From: an uncultured Prevotellaceae bacterium
GTDB taxonomy: Bacteria > Bacteroidota > Bacteroidia > Bacteroidales > Bacteroidaceae
Length of the DNA stretch: 62,504 nucleotides
Assembly: GCA_902762325.1 (NCBI GenBank)
Contig: CACWNV010000021.1
Coordinates: forward strand, 1 to 62,504
Direction of reading: 5' to 3'
Shown: in pieces, positions 30,184-37,199 of the stretch
Layout of the letters: each line of letters begins with the position of its first letter
Numbering within the stretch: position 1 is the stretch's first letter
Made by a program: the position numbers and the translations under genes
Notes under the pieces: model-generated
Seen by the model: the letters and a program-made list of their open reading frames with translations, nothing else
What the model was told of the DNA's origin: nothing
The model's database searches: none

Positions 30184-30223
30184 TTTCTATTAGAATAGTC
30201 CGTCATGCAGGGGGAAGACTGCA
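30184..30223 (-). promoter_or_regulatory. Shared bipartite motif, copy 3 (radical SAM operon)
   Basis: On the minus strand the site reads TGCAGTCTT (start at 30223), and GACGGACTAT follows with ACT beginning exactly 23 nt after GCAG. The same two blocks with the same spacing occur before the lipoprotein gene (31491-31531) and the sigma-fusion gene (33284-33324). The radical SAM ATG is about 20 nt further on. Interpretation as an ECF sigma promoter is inference. Confidence 0.6.
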
Positions 30224-30305
30224 TGAGGGGCAGCCCACTTGAAGCATTTGTCTGTTATTTCGTTATTTTTAACGTCAGAGTGAGTCCTAATAGAAAAGAT
30301 TTGTG

Positions 30306-30313
30306 TATTTTTG
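30306..30313 (+). promoter_or_regulatory. -7 box of the TonB-domain gene
   Basis: TATTTTTG matches TAnnTTTG, 26 nt before the ATG at 30340. No clear -33 box at the standard distance. Confidence 0.5.
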
Positions 30314-30339
30314 CCCCTGCAATTATAAAAAAGAAGAAT

Positions 30340-30861
30340 ATGGCAGACATGACAATTAATATGAAAAGAACTATTCTGTTAATCATGCTTGTAGTCCTGA
30401 CAATGGGCGTAGCGGCACAAAGTGCAGACAGCACTCGTACTGATAATGACAACTCGGAGATGAAATCCTTAGTGGGCGAACTGTTAAAACAGAGCCCTCA
30501 GTTCCCGGGTGGTAAGGCAGAGATGATGAAATTCCTATCGAAGAACGTGAAGTACCCGGAATTGGCTGCTGCCTATGGTGTGGAAGGAAGGGTAGTCATG
30601 ACCTTCTTCGTTGAGAAGGACGGAAAGATCAGCGACATATCTGCCCACGATTGTACGATTCAGCGTTTCAATACGACAAAGTTCGGTCAGGAGACTGAGG
30701 CTCGGCAGAAAGAATTAAAAGAGCAGTTTGCTTTGTTGTTTGCTAAAGAAGGTGCTCGCGTCATTCGTAAGATGCCGAAGTGGGAACCGGGAAGGCACAA
30801 TGATGAGCGTGTAAGGGTGAAATATAATCTGCCTATCCAGTTCTTAGATCCGAACAAATAG
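30340..30861 (+). CDS. Exported TonB C-terminal-domain protein
   Basis: The 173-residue product from MADMTINMKRT has a signal peptide or anchor (about 8-27) and a TonB C-terminal-like domain: FPGGKAEMMKFLSKNVKYPELAAAYGVEGRVVMTFFVEKDGKISD, with the usual G(V/I)EGRVVMTFFV core. Length and the lack of a proline-rich spacer suggest a short periplasmic partner rather than a full energy transducer. The frame extends to 30205, but the -7 box at 30306 and a purine-rich stretch before 30340 support the later start. The ATG at 30361, at the start of the signal peptide, is also possible. It is divergent from the radical SAM operon and convergent with the lipoprotein gene. Confidence 0.75.
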   Translation: MADMTINMKRTILLIMLVVLTMGVAAQSADSTRTDNDNSEMKSLVGELLKQSPQFPGGKAEMMKFLSKNVKYPELAAAYGVEGRVVMTFFVEKDGKISDISAHDCTIQRFNTTKFGQETEARQKELKEQFALLFAKEGARVIRKMPKWEPGRHNDERVRVKYNLPIQFLDPNK

Positions 30862-30882
30862 CATTTAATGTTTAAACAATAA

Positions 30883-30909
30883 CGGCGCACCCGAACTTCG
30901 GGTGCGCCG
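30883..30909 (+). terminator. Hairpin terminator between convergent genes
   Basis: CGGCGCACCCGAA pairs with TTCGGGTGCGCCG around one base, a very stable stem. It lies between two convergent stop codons (30861 and 30926) and probably serves both strands, although no long T run follows. Confidence 0.65.
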
Positions 30910-30925
30910 ATTGCATTCAGGGATG

Positions 30926-31480
30926 TCAGTGCCGTAGCTTTCCCTTGCTTTCCAGATAGTAAGTGAACAACTCCCATTGTCCGGCATTCTTTTGGATGTT
31001 TGCCTGAGTGCGCTCGTCATTGATGAACTGGAGAGGATAGCAGTCGTGCAGATAATAATGCCCATGACCGGGGTCAGTAATCACATCATAATGCAAGACG
31101 AGGTCGGTATATACCCTACTATCCCAATCGGTGACGAAACTACTTACCACAAAAAGAGCATCATAACCCAGATAGAAATAGATTTCATGGAATGGTTCCA
31201 AACGCTTATAAAGCGGTTCTTCCATTTCACGGAATTTAATTTCGCGAGTAGTTACATTGAACCATTCAATGTCGTCTTCATTGAAAAGTACATCCACACC
31301 AGCATGTATTTCTGGTTGCGTGAAACTACACGCAAAGAGCATCGTTTTAGGTGCAGGACAAATAACAAAGGGTTTCTCTGGTTCGTAACCATCAAGACTA
31401 CAAGCAGTCATCGTTATGCTGGCTATGGCTATCGCCATCATCCAAGCGAAAGACTTGTTATGTTTCATTTTCTTCAGCAT
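30926..31480 (-). CDS. Putative lipoprotein in sigma-factor cluster
   Basis: The 184-residue product begins MLKKMKHNKSF and has a signal peptide with a lipobox-like MTAC at about residue 27. The mature part is rich in aromatic residues (FHEIYFYLGYDALFVVSSFV, HYYLHDCYP) with no family I recognise. It is the last gene of the sigma cluster, 54 nt after the sigma-barrel fusion gene, and has its own copy of the bipartite motif. I infer it is a target of a local ECF sigma and is exposed in the envelope. Confidence 0.65.
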   Translation of the reverse strand: MLKKMKHNKSFAWMMAIAIASITMTACSLDGYEPEKPFVICPAPKTMLFACSFTQPEIHAGVDVLFNEDDIEWFNVTTREIKFREMEEPLYKRLEPFHEIYFYLGYDALFVVSSFVTDWDSRVYTDLVLHYDVITDPGHGHYYLHDCYPLQFINDERTQANIQKNAGQWELFTYYLESKGKLRH

Positions 31481-31490
31481 TTTATTTACC

Positions 31491-31531
31491 GTCTTTATTT
31501 ATATAGTCCGTCAAACTACCAAAAGACTGCA
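31491..31531 (-). promoter_or_regulatory. Shared bipartite motif, copy 2 (lipoprotein gene)
   Basis: On the minus strand TGCAGTCTTTT (from 31531) is followed by GACGGACTATATA, with ACTATATA starting 23 nt after GCAG. The lipoprotein ATG is 20 nt beyond the ACTATATA block. It overlaps the gap just after the sigma-fusion stop codon. Confidence 0.65.
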
Positions 31532-31534
31532 CGG

Positions 31535-33280
31535 CTACCACGTAAATCTTATACCTAAAGGTAAGGTGAACGAGAATGGATGCTCCGTATGATAGGTCTC
31601 GATATTGCTCTTTGTGGGGATGTAGTATTGCAGGCTTGGCTCTATGAAGAAGCCGATGTTGCGTGTCAGATGGTATTGCAGGCCGAGTCCAAAGGTGGTA
31701 GAGAACTGCCATGGAGTGTGGATGGTGGTCTTGTCGCTGGTCTCATGTTGCCCAAACACATAGTAGTCGGAATGGAGGATTGAGCGGACGGGGATTTCGG
31801 TGATCAGACCGAGACTGCCATAGAGACTCCAAAGCTTGGTGTCGTACATGTTGTATATTCCTTTCACGGGTATGCCAAGGTAGTGGATGGTCTGCTGCTC
31901 GCGGATAGTGTTGCCGTCAGTTCCCATCTCGAAGTCGGAGTTCAGACGGCTGTAGCTGATGCCAGACTCCAATCCGAAGCGGTTGTCGAGCTTGTACTTC
32001 AACGCCAACGACCATGTTAAAGGCATACGGTGGTGACTTGTACGCAAAATCTTGTCATCACCAGGAAGGTTGGCATTGCTCAGGGCGATGCGCATGATGA
32101 TACTTCGGGTCTTGTCACTTACGACATTAGGATTATTTGCCAGATAGATGGCATAGTCCGTCCAGTTGTCTATGCTACTCGGAACGACGTATGTAGGTCC
32201 TTCTCCAGGAGAGTGTTGGATTTGCGGGTCGATATATGGCTTATAGGTGAATGGCTGGTTGTAGCGGTTCTGCTCGTCGAACTGTCCTGCGTATGCCAGT
32301 TCCAATGACCATCTCTTTTCGTCATTGGTGCCTGTGACTTGCTTGTCGGGGAATATGTCGGCAATGTCGTAATGCGGTATCTCCATCTTGCGTACAGCCT
32401 TTATCGTGTCGTTCGCTATAGAGTCAGTTTCCATTTGCTCCCGGGCTATTATATTAGATAGTGTATCAGATGTGACAGAATCCACAGCCTGGGCGATCAC
32501 CGCTTGTGGGGTGTCTGTAGCAATGACGGTTGTACGATGCACTGGCTGATGCACAATCACAGGCTCTTGTGAATGCTCTGTCTGAGCGTCTTGCTGCGAT
32601 TCTTTCGGCGTATCTTTCTGCTTCGCCACAATTGGCTCTTCATCCTTGATAGCAGTATCTCCCTTTCTGAGCAAGAAGAAAGTAACAGGAATGAGCAGCA
32701 TCAGAAGCACCGCAACCCAATAGTGCCGCATCATCTTGCGCAGCATCTTCTTTGCCCTTGCCAGTTGTGACGATGATGAATGAGGTTCAATGCCCAGCAT
32801 CTCGGCTATCTCCTTGTGCGACATTCCTTCGAACACCGACAGCCGGAACACTTGTCCGTAGCCTTCAGGTAGTCGGTCAATCATACTGACCACCTCGCTC
32901 ATCGGGACACCTCTCACACATTGAGAGAATTCGGCGACAACGAATCCTTCATCCTCCGTGGCAATCAGCTCGGCCTCGTTAGTCTCGTCAAGCGAAACCG
33001 TCGGGAAAGCCTCTAAATGATCCTTGCACTTCGATGCTACGTTTCTCGTGATGGAGGTCATCCATGCCTCTGCCCGCCGTACATCGCGCAACCTGTCAAA
33101 CGACGTGAAGATAATAATGAATGCATCGTGCAGCACATCGTCCACCGTCTGCTCGTCGCTGATATAACGCCGACATACGCCTCTCATCTGCCGGGCGTAT
33201 GCCTTGTACAGTTCTCCGAGGGCATCAGCGTCCCCCTTTCTGCATCGTTCTATCAGCCGTGTTATCTCCATCGTCAACAT
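31535..33280 (-). CDS. ECF sigma factor - transmembrane - outer membrane beta-barrel fusion
   Basis: One continuous 581-residue frame. Residues 8-88 are sigma-70 region 2 (LIERCRKGDADALGELYKAY, DEQTVDDVLHDAFIIIF, EAWMTSITRNVA). Residues 128-187 are region 4 (IDRLPEGYGQVFRLSVFEGM, SHKEIAEMLGIEPHSSSSQL, the helix-turn-helix). Residues 188-205 are one hydrophobic helix (WVAVLLMLLIPVTFFLL). Residues 206-322 are a polar, Gln/Thr-rich linker without hydrophobic segments. Residues 323-581 are an outer-membrane beta-barrel of alternating strands, ending LPLGIRFTW with a terminal aromatic residue. No stop or frameshift separates the parts. If the helix is a signal anchor, the sigma part is cytoplasmic and the barrel is in the outer membrane. 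The second ATG (33271) may be the true start, because the promoter-like motif ends close to 33280. Confidence 0.85.
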   Translation of the reverse strand: MLTMEITRLIERCRKGDADALGELYKAYARQMRGVCRRYISDEQTVDDVLHDAFIIIFTSFDRLRDVRRAEAWMTSITRNVASKCKDHLEAFPTVSLDETNEAELIATEDEGFVVAEFSQCVRGVPMSEVVSMIDRLPEGYGQVFRLSVFEGMSHKEIAEMLGIEPHSSSSQLARAKKMLRKMMRHYWVAVLLMLLIPVTFFLLRKGDTAIKDEEPIVAKQKDTPKESQQDAQTEHSQEPVIVHQPVHRTTVIATDTPQAVIAQAVDSVTSDTLSNIIAREQMETDSIANDTIKAVRKMEIPHYDIADIFPDKQVTGTNDEKRWSLELAYAGQFDEQNRYNQPFTYKPYIDPQIQHSPGEGPTYVVPSSIDNWTDYAIYLANNPNVVSDKTRSIIMRIALSNANLPGDDKILRTSHHRMPLTWSLALKYKLDNRFGLESGISYSRLNSDFEMGTDGNTIREQQTIHYLGIPVKGIYNMYDTKLWSLYGSLGLITEIPVRSILHSDYYVFGQHETSDKTTIHTPWQFSTTFGLGLQYHLTRNIGFFIEPSLQYYIPTKSNIETYHTEHPFSFTLPLGIRFTW

Positions 33281-33283
33281 AAT

Positions 33284-33324
33284 GTCTCTATCTATATAGT
33301 ACTATGATAAACGAAAAGACTGCA
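33284..33324 (-). promoter_or_regulatory. Shared bipartite motif, copy 1 (sigma-fusion gene)
   Basis: On the minus strand TGCAGTCTTTT (from 33324) and ACTATATA (33300 to 33293) are separated by the same 23-nt spacing as in copies 2 and 3. The ATG at 33280 is 13 nt after the second block. This suggests the fusion gene controls its own expression, the usual ECF behaviour. Confidence 0.65.
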
Positions 33325-33420
33325 TCGTTACGCATTTTTTTTACTTTAAAAATGCAATGTTCCGGCAAAGGTTTGTGCCTGTCCTGCCATTTTCGACAAA
33401 GGCGGGCAGGATGGTGATGG

Positions 33421-33888
33421 TCATGGTGTGGCGAGCAAGGCGTATGGAATGTCGTCGCATAACATAGAACAAGCCATTTGTGCGTTTGATGATTCCGTAG
33501 AGTGTAATTGTGTTGGAGGGTCTTGCTTATCTGAACTGCCTGGTTGTTCATGATTGTGCGCAAGAACCGACCGAATTGTTGTAGGTTTTGCATACTTAGT
33601 GACTATACGCGTCAAATAGACGGTGTCGCGAATAGTCGTTGTTTGTAGGATGGTGTCGTGTTGCACCTGGATATTTTGTGCCAAGGGCAGAGCGTCGTGT
33701 TGGGACATCTTGGCGCAAACGCCATAACCGGCAATGAAACTAATGATACTGGCGGCAACGGCTATGGCGGCAACTATACCACGATTTTTTCGATGGCGAG
33801 GTTGCCATGGTTCTACGTTTATTTGACTATCAACAATCTGACGCTGACGACGGGCCGACTGGATAATCTGTTCGTTAGTGATTTTCAT
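33421..33888 (-). CDS. Small single-pass membrane protein, possible anti-sigma partner
   Basis: The 155-residue product has a basic N-terminal part of about 36 residues (MKITNEQIIQSARRQRQIVD...), one transmembrane helix (GIVAAIAVAASIISFIAGYGV, about 37-57) and a polar periplasmic part rich in Thr, Gln and Ser. There is no zinc-binding HxxxCxxC anti-sigma motif. It overlaps the ECF sigma gene by 14 nt, so the two are coupled. The N-terminal tail is short for a classical anti-sigma domain. A role in holding the sigma at the membrane is inference from context only. Confidence 0.6.
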   Translation of the reverse strand: MKITNEQIIQSARRQRQIVDSQINVEPWQPRHRKNRGIVAAIAVAASIISFIAGYGVCAKMSQHDALPLAQNIQVQHDTILQTTTIRDTVYLTRIVTKYAKPTTIRSVLAHNHEQPGSSDKQDPPTQLHSTESSNAQMACSMLCDDIPYALLATP

Positions 33889-34450
33889 ATCTCTTTAGTT
33901 TTTTACGGATGATGTTCATTGTCTTATGAAGGCGTGATTTGACGGTCCCTTCAGGGATTCCGACAATCTCGGCTACTTGTGGGATGGTCAGTTCTTCCTG
34001 ATAATGAAGGGAAAACAGTTGGTGCAATGGCGGAGGCAACTCAGACAATGCCTGTGCCAGCGCATCGTCGAGGGCGGCTGCATCCAACTGAACTTCTATC
34101 TGTTCATCGCTAATAGGTTCTGCATCGAGCGTTGCCAATAGCTGTGTCTCGTATGCATTGCTACGATAATGATTGCGGCAGATATTATAGGCGATGGTGA
34201 AGAGCCACGTGCTGACGTTCTTTCCCTCCTGATAGCGGTTGCGTGCTTCGTAAACCCGAAGAAAGACATCGTGGGTGGCATCGGCAGCCAGTTCCTCATC
34301 ACCACCTAATTGCAGGAAGAAGAACCCTTTCAGCCTACGTGCAAAGCGGTGATACAACTCTTCGAAAGCCGCATCATTGCCAGCTTTTGCCCGTGCCATG
34401 AGTTGTTCGTCGGTCAGTTGGCGTAGAGGTTTCAGATGGAAGATTCTCAT
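33875..34450 (-). CDS. ECF RNA polymerase sigma factor
   Basis: The 191-residue product has region 2 at about 15-85 (LMARAKAGNDAAFEELYHRF, DEELAADATHDVFLRVYEAR, VSTWLFTIAYNICRNHYRS) and region 4 at about 130-185 (LSELPPPLHQLFSLHYQEEL, TIPQVAEIVGIPEGTVKSRL). Size and order are typical of ECF sigmas. It sits between a secreted protein gene (4 nt upstream) and a small membrane protein gene (overlap). It differs in sequence from the sigma part of the fusion protein downstream, so the cluster has two distinct sigma factors. Confidence 0.9.
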   Translation of the reverse strand: MRIFHLKPLRQLTDEQLMARAKAGNDAAFEELYHRFARRLKGFFFLQLGGDEELAADATHDVFLRVYEARNRYQEGKNVSTWLFTIAYNICRNHYRSNAYETQLLATLDAEPISDEQIEVQLDAAALDDALAQALSELPPPLHQLFSLHYQEELTIPQVAEIVGIPEGTVKSRLHKTMNIIRKKLKRYENH

Positions 34451-34454
34451 AGCC

Positions 34455-35879
34455 TCAATCCTTGACGGGTTCTGTCTTCAGGATAACATGAGTGGGAATC
34501 GGTTCGCCTGTCAGATAATGGAGTCCATCTTTCTTGCTGAACTTGCCATAGAGTCCCGTGAATGACTCGTTGTATCGGACGGTTCCTTCTTCCACCTCAT
34601 AATGCACGCCCTGTTCATTCTCCACCTTGTGGATGTTAAACACTTTGTTGCCAAGCAAGAATCCCTCATCTTCGGCTTCCATCTGAGCCAGCACGTCGTG
34701 ATACAGATGGTTCAGCCAACGGAAACGGTCAGTGTCGTTCTTCTTATAGTAGGGCAGAAGGTCTTTTAATAGAATGAGGTAATGGAAAGAGAGGTAACTG
34801 TTACGTCTGTCCGTCTCAGGCATGAATGAGAAACGCAGATAGTCCAGCAGGTAGCGTTCTTCCACATTGCGCCGTTTCACGCTAAGGTTATCGTACGGCG
34901 TGGCAGAATAGCGGATGGTCAGTCCCTCATTGTAGAGGTATTGCTTCAAGTCCTCGGGCACTCCTTCGCCAAATAGCAGCATGGAGATACTGTTGGAAGA
35001 CAGATAGACGGGGCGCTTGACGTTGGCGAAGATGTAACGAAGCAGTCGCTCAAGTCCCTTAAAATCATGGAGATTCCGACGCAGACTATCGGCGATCTGA
35101 GGGGAAAGTCCCATTCGTCGGATACATCCGCTAAGAAAAGGAGAGTAGTTGATGACAGATGCTTCATTATAGAGAATCTTGTCACGATGCACGCCCTTTA
35201 CCAGTTGCAGGATAAGCTTCCCAATGACGTTGCCGTTATGTTGTCCCAGATAGACGGCTCCCTCGTCCATGCCTTGCAACTCGTTGTAGTGGTATTGCAG
35301 TTCATCAGCCGGATAAAGGCCGTTCTCGTAAAACTTAGTGAGCAGACGGGTGAGCCTTACGGTGTCCAGATTACTCATCAGATAGCCCGCCCATTCCTCG
35401 TAGTCGTAACGAGCCGCCTTGTCAGGTATGAGTTCTATCACGCGGTTGGCATAGTGAGTGGACAGTGTATCTGGCATATCGTCAGGGTTCTCATATTTAA
35501 GCCATTCGTAGGAACAGTCGTAGGCACAATAGTTGAAGGTGTAGCTGTCGGGGATTGCCTGTTCCATCCTACTCATAAAACCAACCTTACGACGCATCTG
35601 TAACTGTGCTTCGAATAGTTCATCTTCTGTCTTGTAGTGCTTGGAATTCACCAGGAACCGATTCTCGTAGGTGTTATAAACCTCATACAGGTTGCGCCAC
35701 GCCACCTCGTCCTTCGGGTGTTCTATGGTGTAATTGTTCCAGTAGTTATACATGCTATCCAACTTCAGGCTATCTGCCATGTAGAGAGCGGCATCCCGCC
35801 TGATCTGTTCCGTCTGTCCGGCGCAGACTCCCGTCATCATCATGAAGGCAATCAGCAGAGTCATCTTAATACGTTTCAT
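34455..35879 (-). CDS. Secreted protein of unknown function, first gene of sigma cluster
   Basis: The 474-residue product has a signal peptide (MKRIKMTLLIAFMMMTGVCAG). The mature protein is mostly helical, with repeated Tyr/Trp-rich helices such as YNYWNNYTIEHPKDEVAWRNLYEVY and YDYEEWAGYLMSNLDTVRLTRLLTKFYENGLYPADELQYHY, resembling TPR-like solenoids. I recognise no enzyme motif. It ends 4 nt before the ECF sigma gene, so both are on one transcript. It could be the sensor or the product controlled by the sigma. No TGCAGTCTT motif was found upstream of it. Confidence 0.7.
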   Translation of the reverse strand: MKRIKMTLLIAFMMMTGVCAGQTEQIRRDAALYMADSLKLDSMYNYWNNYTIEHPKDEVAWRNLYEVYNTYENRFLVNSKHYKTEDELFEAQLQMRRKVGFMSRMEQAIPDSYTFNYCAYDCSYEWLKYENPDDMPDTLSTHYANRVIELIPDKAARYDYEEWAGYLMSNLDTVRLTRLLTKFYENGLYPADELQYHYNELQGMDEGAVYLGQHNGNVIGKLILQLVKGVHRDKILYNEASVINYSPFLSGCIRRMGLSPQIADSLRRNLHDFKGLERLLRYIFANVKRPVYLSSNSISMLLFGEGVPEDLKQYLYNEGLTIRYSATPYDNLSVKRRNVEERYLLDYLRFSFMPETDRRNSYLSFHYLILLKDLLPYYKKNDTDRFRWLNHLYHDVLAQMEAEDEGFLLGNKVFNIHKVENEQGVHYEVEEGTVRYNESFTGLYGKFSKKDGLHYLTGEPIPTHVILKTEPVKD

Positions 35880-36230
35880 TCTTTATTCGTGCTTTGTTTT
35901 GACAGCATACACACGAAACGGGAAATCGTTCATTTTATTTTCAATTATTCACGGTTATCATCATTGTATTCTTGTTCGTCTCGTTTTATCGGAAAAGGCA
36001 CGAGGCGCATCGCTGCGACTCATGCCATGTCCCGGGTTTATTGAAAAAAAGTACCTGTTTATATTCAATGTCCATTTGTCAAAGAATATTCGAATTTTAC
36101 CCCGAAATTAAGGGCATCTTTCTGAACAAAAATATTTTTGGTCGAAAAGAACGCGTTTTTTGATGTTTTTCGTAACGTGTTGATTGATAAATAATTATAC
36201 GGCTATTAACCTGTAATCTCTCGGTTCACA

Positions 36231-36362
36231 AAATCCGAATTTGCGAAAGCTTAGGTTTTGTCGCACGAAAGACCATGTTTCGTCGTGTGAAAGGTCATGT
36301 TTGAGGCGATGAAACATAACCTTTGGCGCGGTCAAAGGTAAGGTTTCGTAGTGCAAAACCTA
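36231..36362. repeat. Array B: six 22-nt units with TTT-N9-AAA cores
   Basis: Units start at 36231, 36253, 36275, 36297, 36319 and 36341, an exact 22-nt period. The last five contain TTT, nine bases, AAA (for example TTTCGTCGTGTGAAA, TTTGAGGCGATGAAA and TTTGGCGCGGTCAAA). Sequence differs from array A (22029-22138), but period and core are the same. Several units are imperfect palindromes around the core (AGGTTT...AAACCT). Confidence 0.8.
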
Positions 36363-36490
36363 AGCGATGGCGGAAGGAGGAATTAGGAAGGAGGAAGCAA
36401 TTTGTGGTTTTTACAGTTTTTAACTTCTCTTTCATCACTTTTCCCCGACAAGTTTTTGTAAACATTATTGACTATAATGCCGTGGGCATT

Positions 36491-36740
36491 AGACAATGGT
36501 AGCCAGCCATACAGTTGTCCCCTTGGGGACTACGAACCAACGGTCACTGTTCGCGAAGCGAGGGAAAGTAAATGGCTGGTGAAGGAATTGTCCCCAAAAT
36601 ACCAGCCTTCCTTTATAGTAGGCGACATGATAAGCCCTTGTCCCTTGCATATCAGCAAGGTTGTATGTTGTGTGGTGTCGCTTCCCCAGCCATTTCGAAA
36701 CACCTACAAGGCGTTTCTGTATGGCTGGCTACTTTTGTCT
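36491..36740. mobile_element. 250-bp element with 24-bp terminal inverted repeats (MITE-like or structured RNA)
   Basis: The left end AGACAATGGTAGCCAGCCAT-ACAG (36491-36514) and the complement of the right end (36717-36740) match at 22 of 24 positions. Just outside each end is a small hairpin (AATGCC-GTG-GGCATT on the left, TGATGC-CGCTA-GCATCA on the right). Inside are further hairpins: GTCCCC-TT-GGGGAC (36517-36530) and CCTTGC-ATATCA-GCAAGG near 36643-36660, and GGCTGGT...ACCAGCC near 36584-36607. It has no transposase. A non-autonomous mobile element or a structured RNA are both possible. Confidence 0.55.
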
Positions 36741-36795
36741 GATGCCGCTAGCATCATTTCTTGTAAATAAGAATAAATTATTCTAATCGAAAAAC

Positions 36796-36826
36796 TTTCA
36801 TTATTACAAAAATAATTATATCTTTG
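36796..36826 (+). promoter_or_regulatory. Promoter of the first adhesin-like gene, long leader
   Basis: TTTC (36796-36799), 19 nt, TATCTTTG (36819-36826). The start codon is at 37200, so the leader would be about 365 nt. Confidence 0.6.
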
Positions 36827-37036
36827 CAATGTGATTGGTAACCAGAAGTTGAACCTATTTAATCCGTATTTAAGAAACAGACAACAATAACGAAGTAGTG
36901 AAACGTATTAGGGGAATTCTGTCGAAAAGATCTGTTTCCCCTTATAGAGAAACTATAAATTATTCAAGATATTATTAACTCTGCGTTTTCTGCTCTGACA
37001 CTTTAGGGTTTACTTGGACTTTTAGTCCTTGTTCTC

Positions 37037-37155
37037 ACACTGTAAATACCACCAATATTTGTACAAGAGGACAAGCGACGAAGGTTCACGTCCGTTGGGC
37101 GTGAACTGTTCGTGCTTCTCTTTGTACAAGGCGACATGGTGGTAGCCTACAGTGT
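37037..37155 (+). other. Nested long hairpin in the adhesin-gene leader
   Basis: Four nested helices share one axis: ACACTGTA/TACAGTGT (37037-37044, 37148-37155), TACCACCA/TGGTGGTA (37047-37054, 37137-37144), TTGTACAAGAG/CTCTTTGTACAA (37059-37069, 37118-37129, one bulge) and GTTCACG/CGTGAAC (37084-37090, 37100-37106). It ends 45 nt before the ATG. It matches no riboswitch I know. Confidence 0.6.
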
Positions 37156-37199
37156 AGAAAGCAACTGAGCAGTTCCGCCTATTTTTATTTACTAATAAC

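Larger units (their letters stand above)
35880..37199. other. 1.3-kb non-coding region with several repeat and RNA-like structures
   Basis: No convincing gene lies between the two flanking starts. Short open frames such as 35842-36111 and 36468-36770 have no family features and overlap structured DNA. The region holds array B (36231-36362), a 250-bp element with terminal inverted repeats (36491-36740), a promoter at 36796-36826 and a nested hairpin in the resulting leader (37037-37155), each listed separately. Confidence 0.7.

Noticed and set aside
31535-33280. Two adjacent genes (sigma factor and barrel protein) joined by a sequencing error
   Set aside because: The frame, the hydrophobic helix and the polar linker are continuous with no leftover start, ribosome site or overlap between the parts; an error cannot be excluded fully without reads.
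34455-35879. A fourth copy of the TGCAGTCTT/ACTAT motif before the secreted protein gene
   Set aside because: The upstream DNA has AACGAT and TTTCGT similarities only; the ACTAT block and the spacing are missing.
35842-36163. Small open frames upstream of the secreted protein gene
   Set aside because: Overlapping frames of similar length in AT-rich DNA, without promoter or ribosome site that favours one.
36491-36740. tmRNA, RNase P RNA or 6S RNA
   Set aside because: No tRNA-like ends or tag frame, and no conserved core sequences of these RNAs were recognisable.
36468-36770. A 100-codon open frame in the region before the first adhesin gene
   Set aside because: It coincides with the inverted-repeat element, has no recognisable protein features, and its length can be explained by the symmetric DNA.
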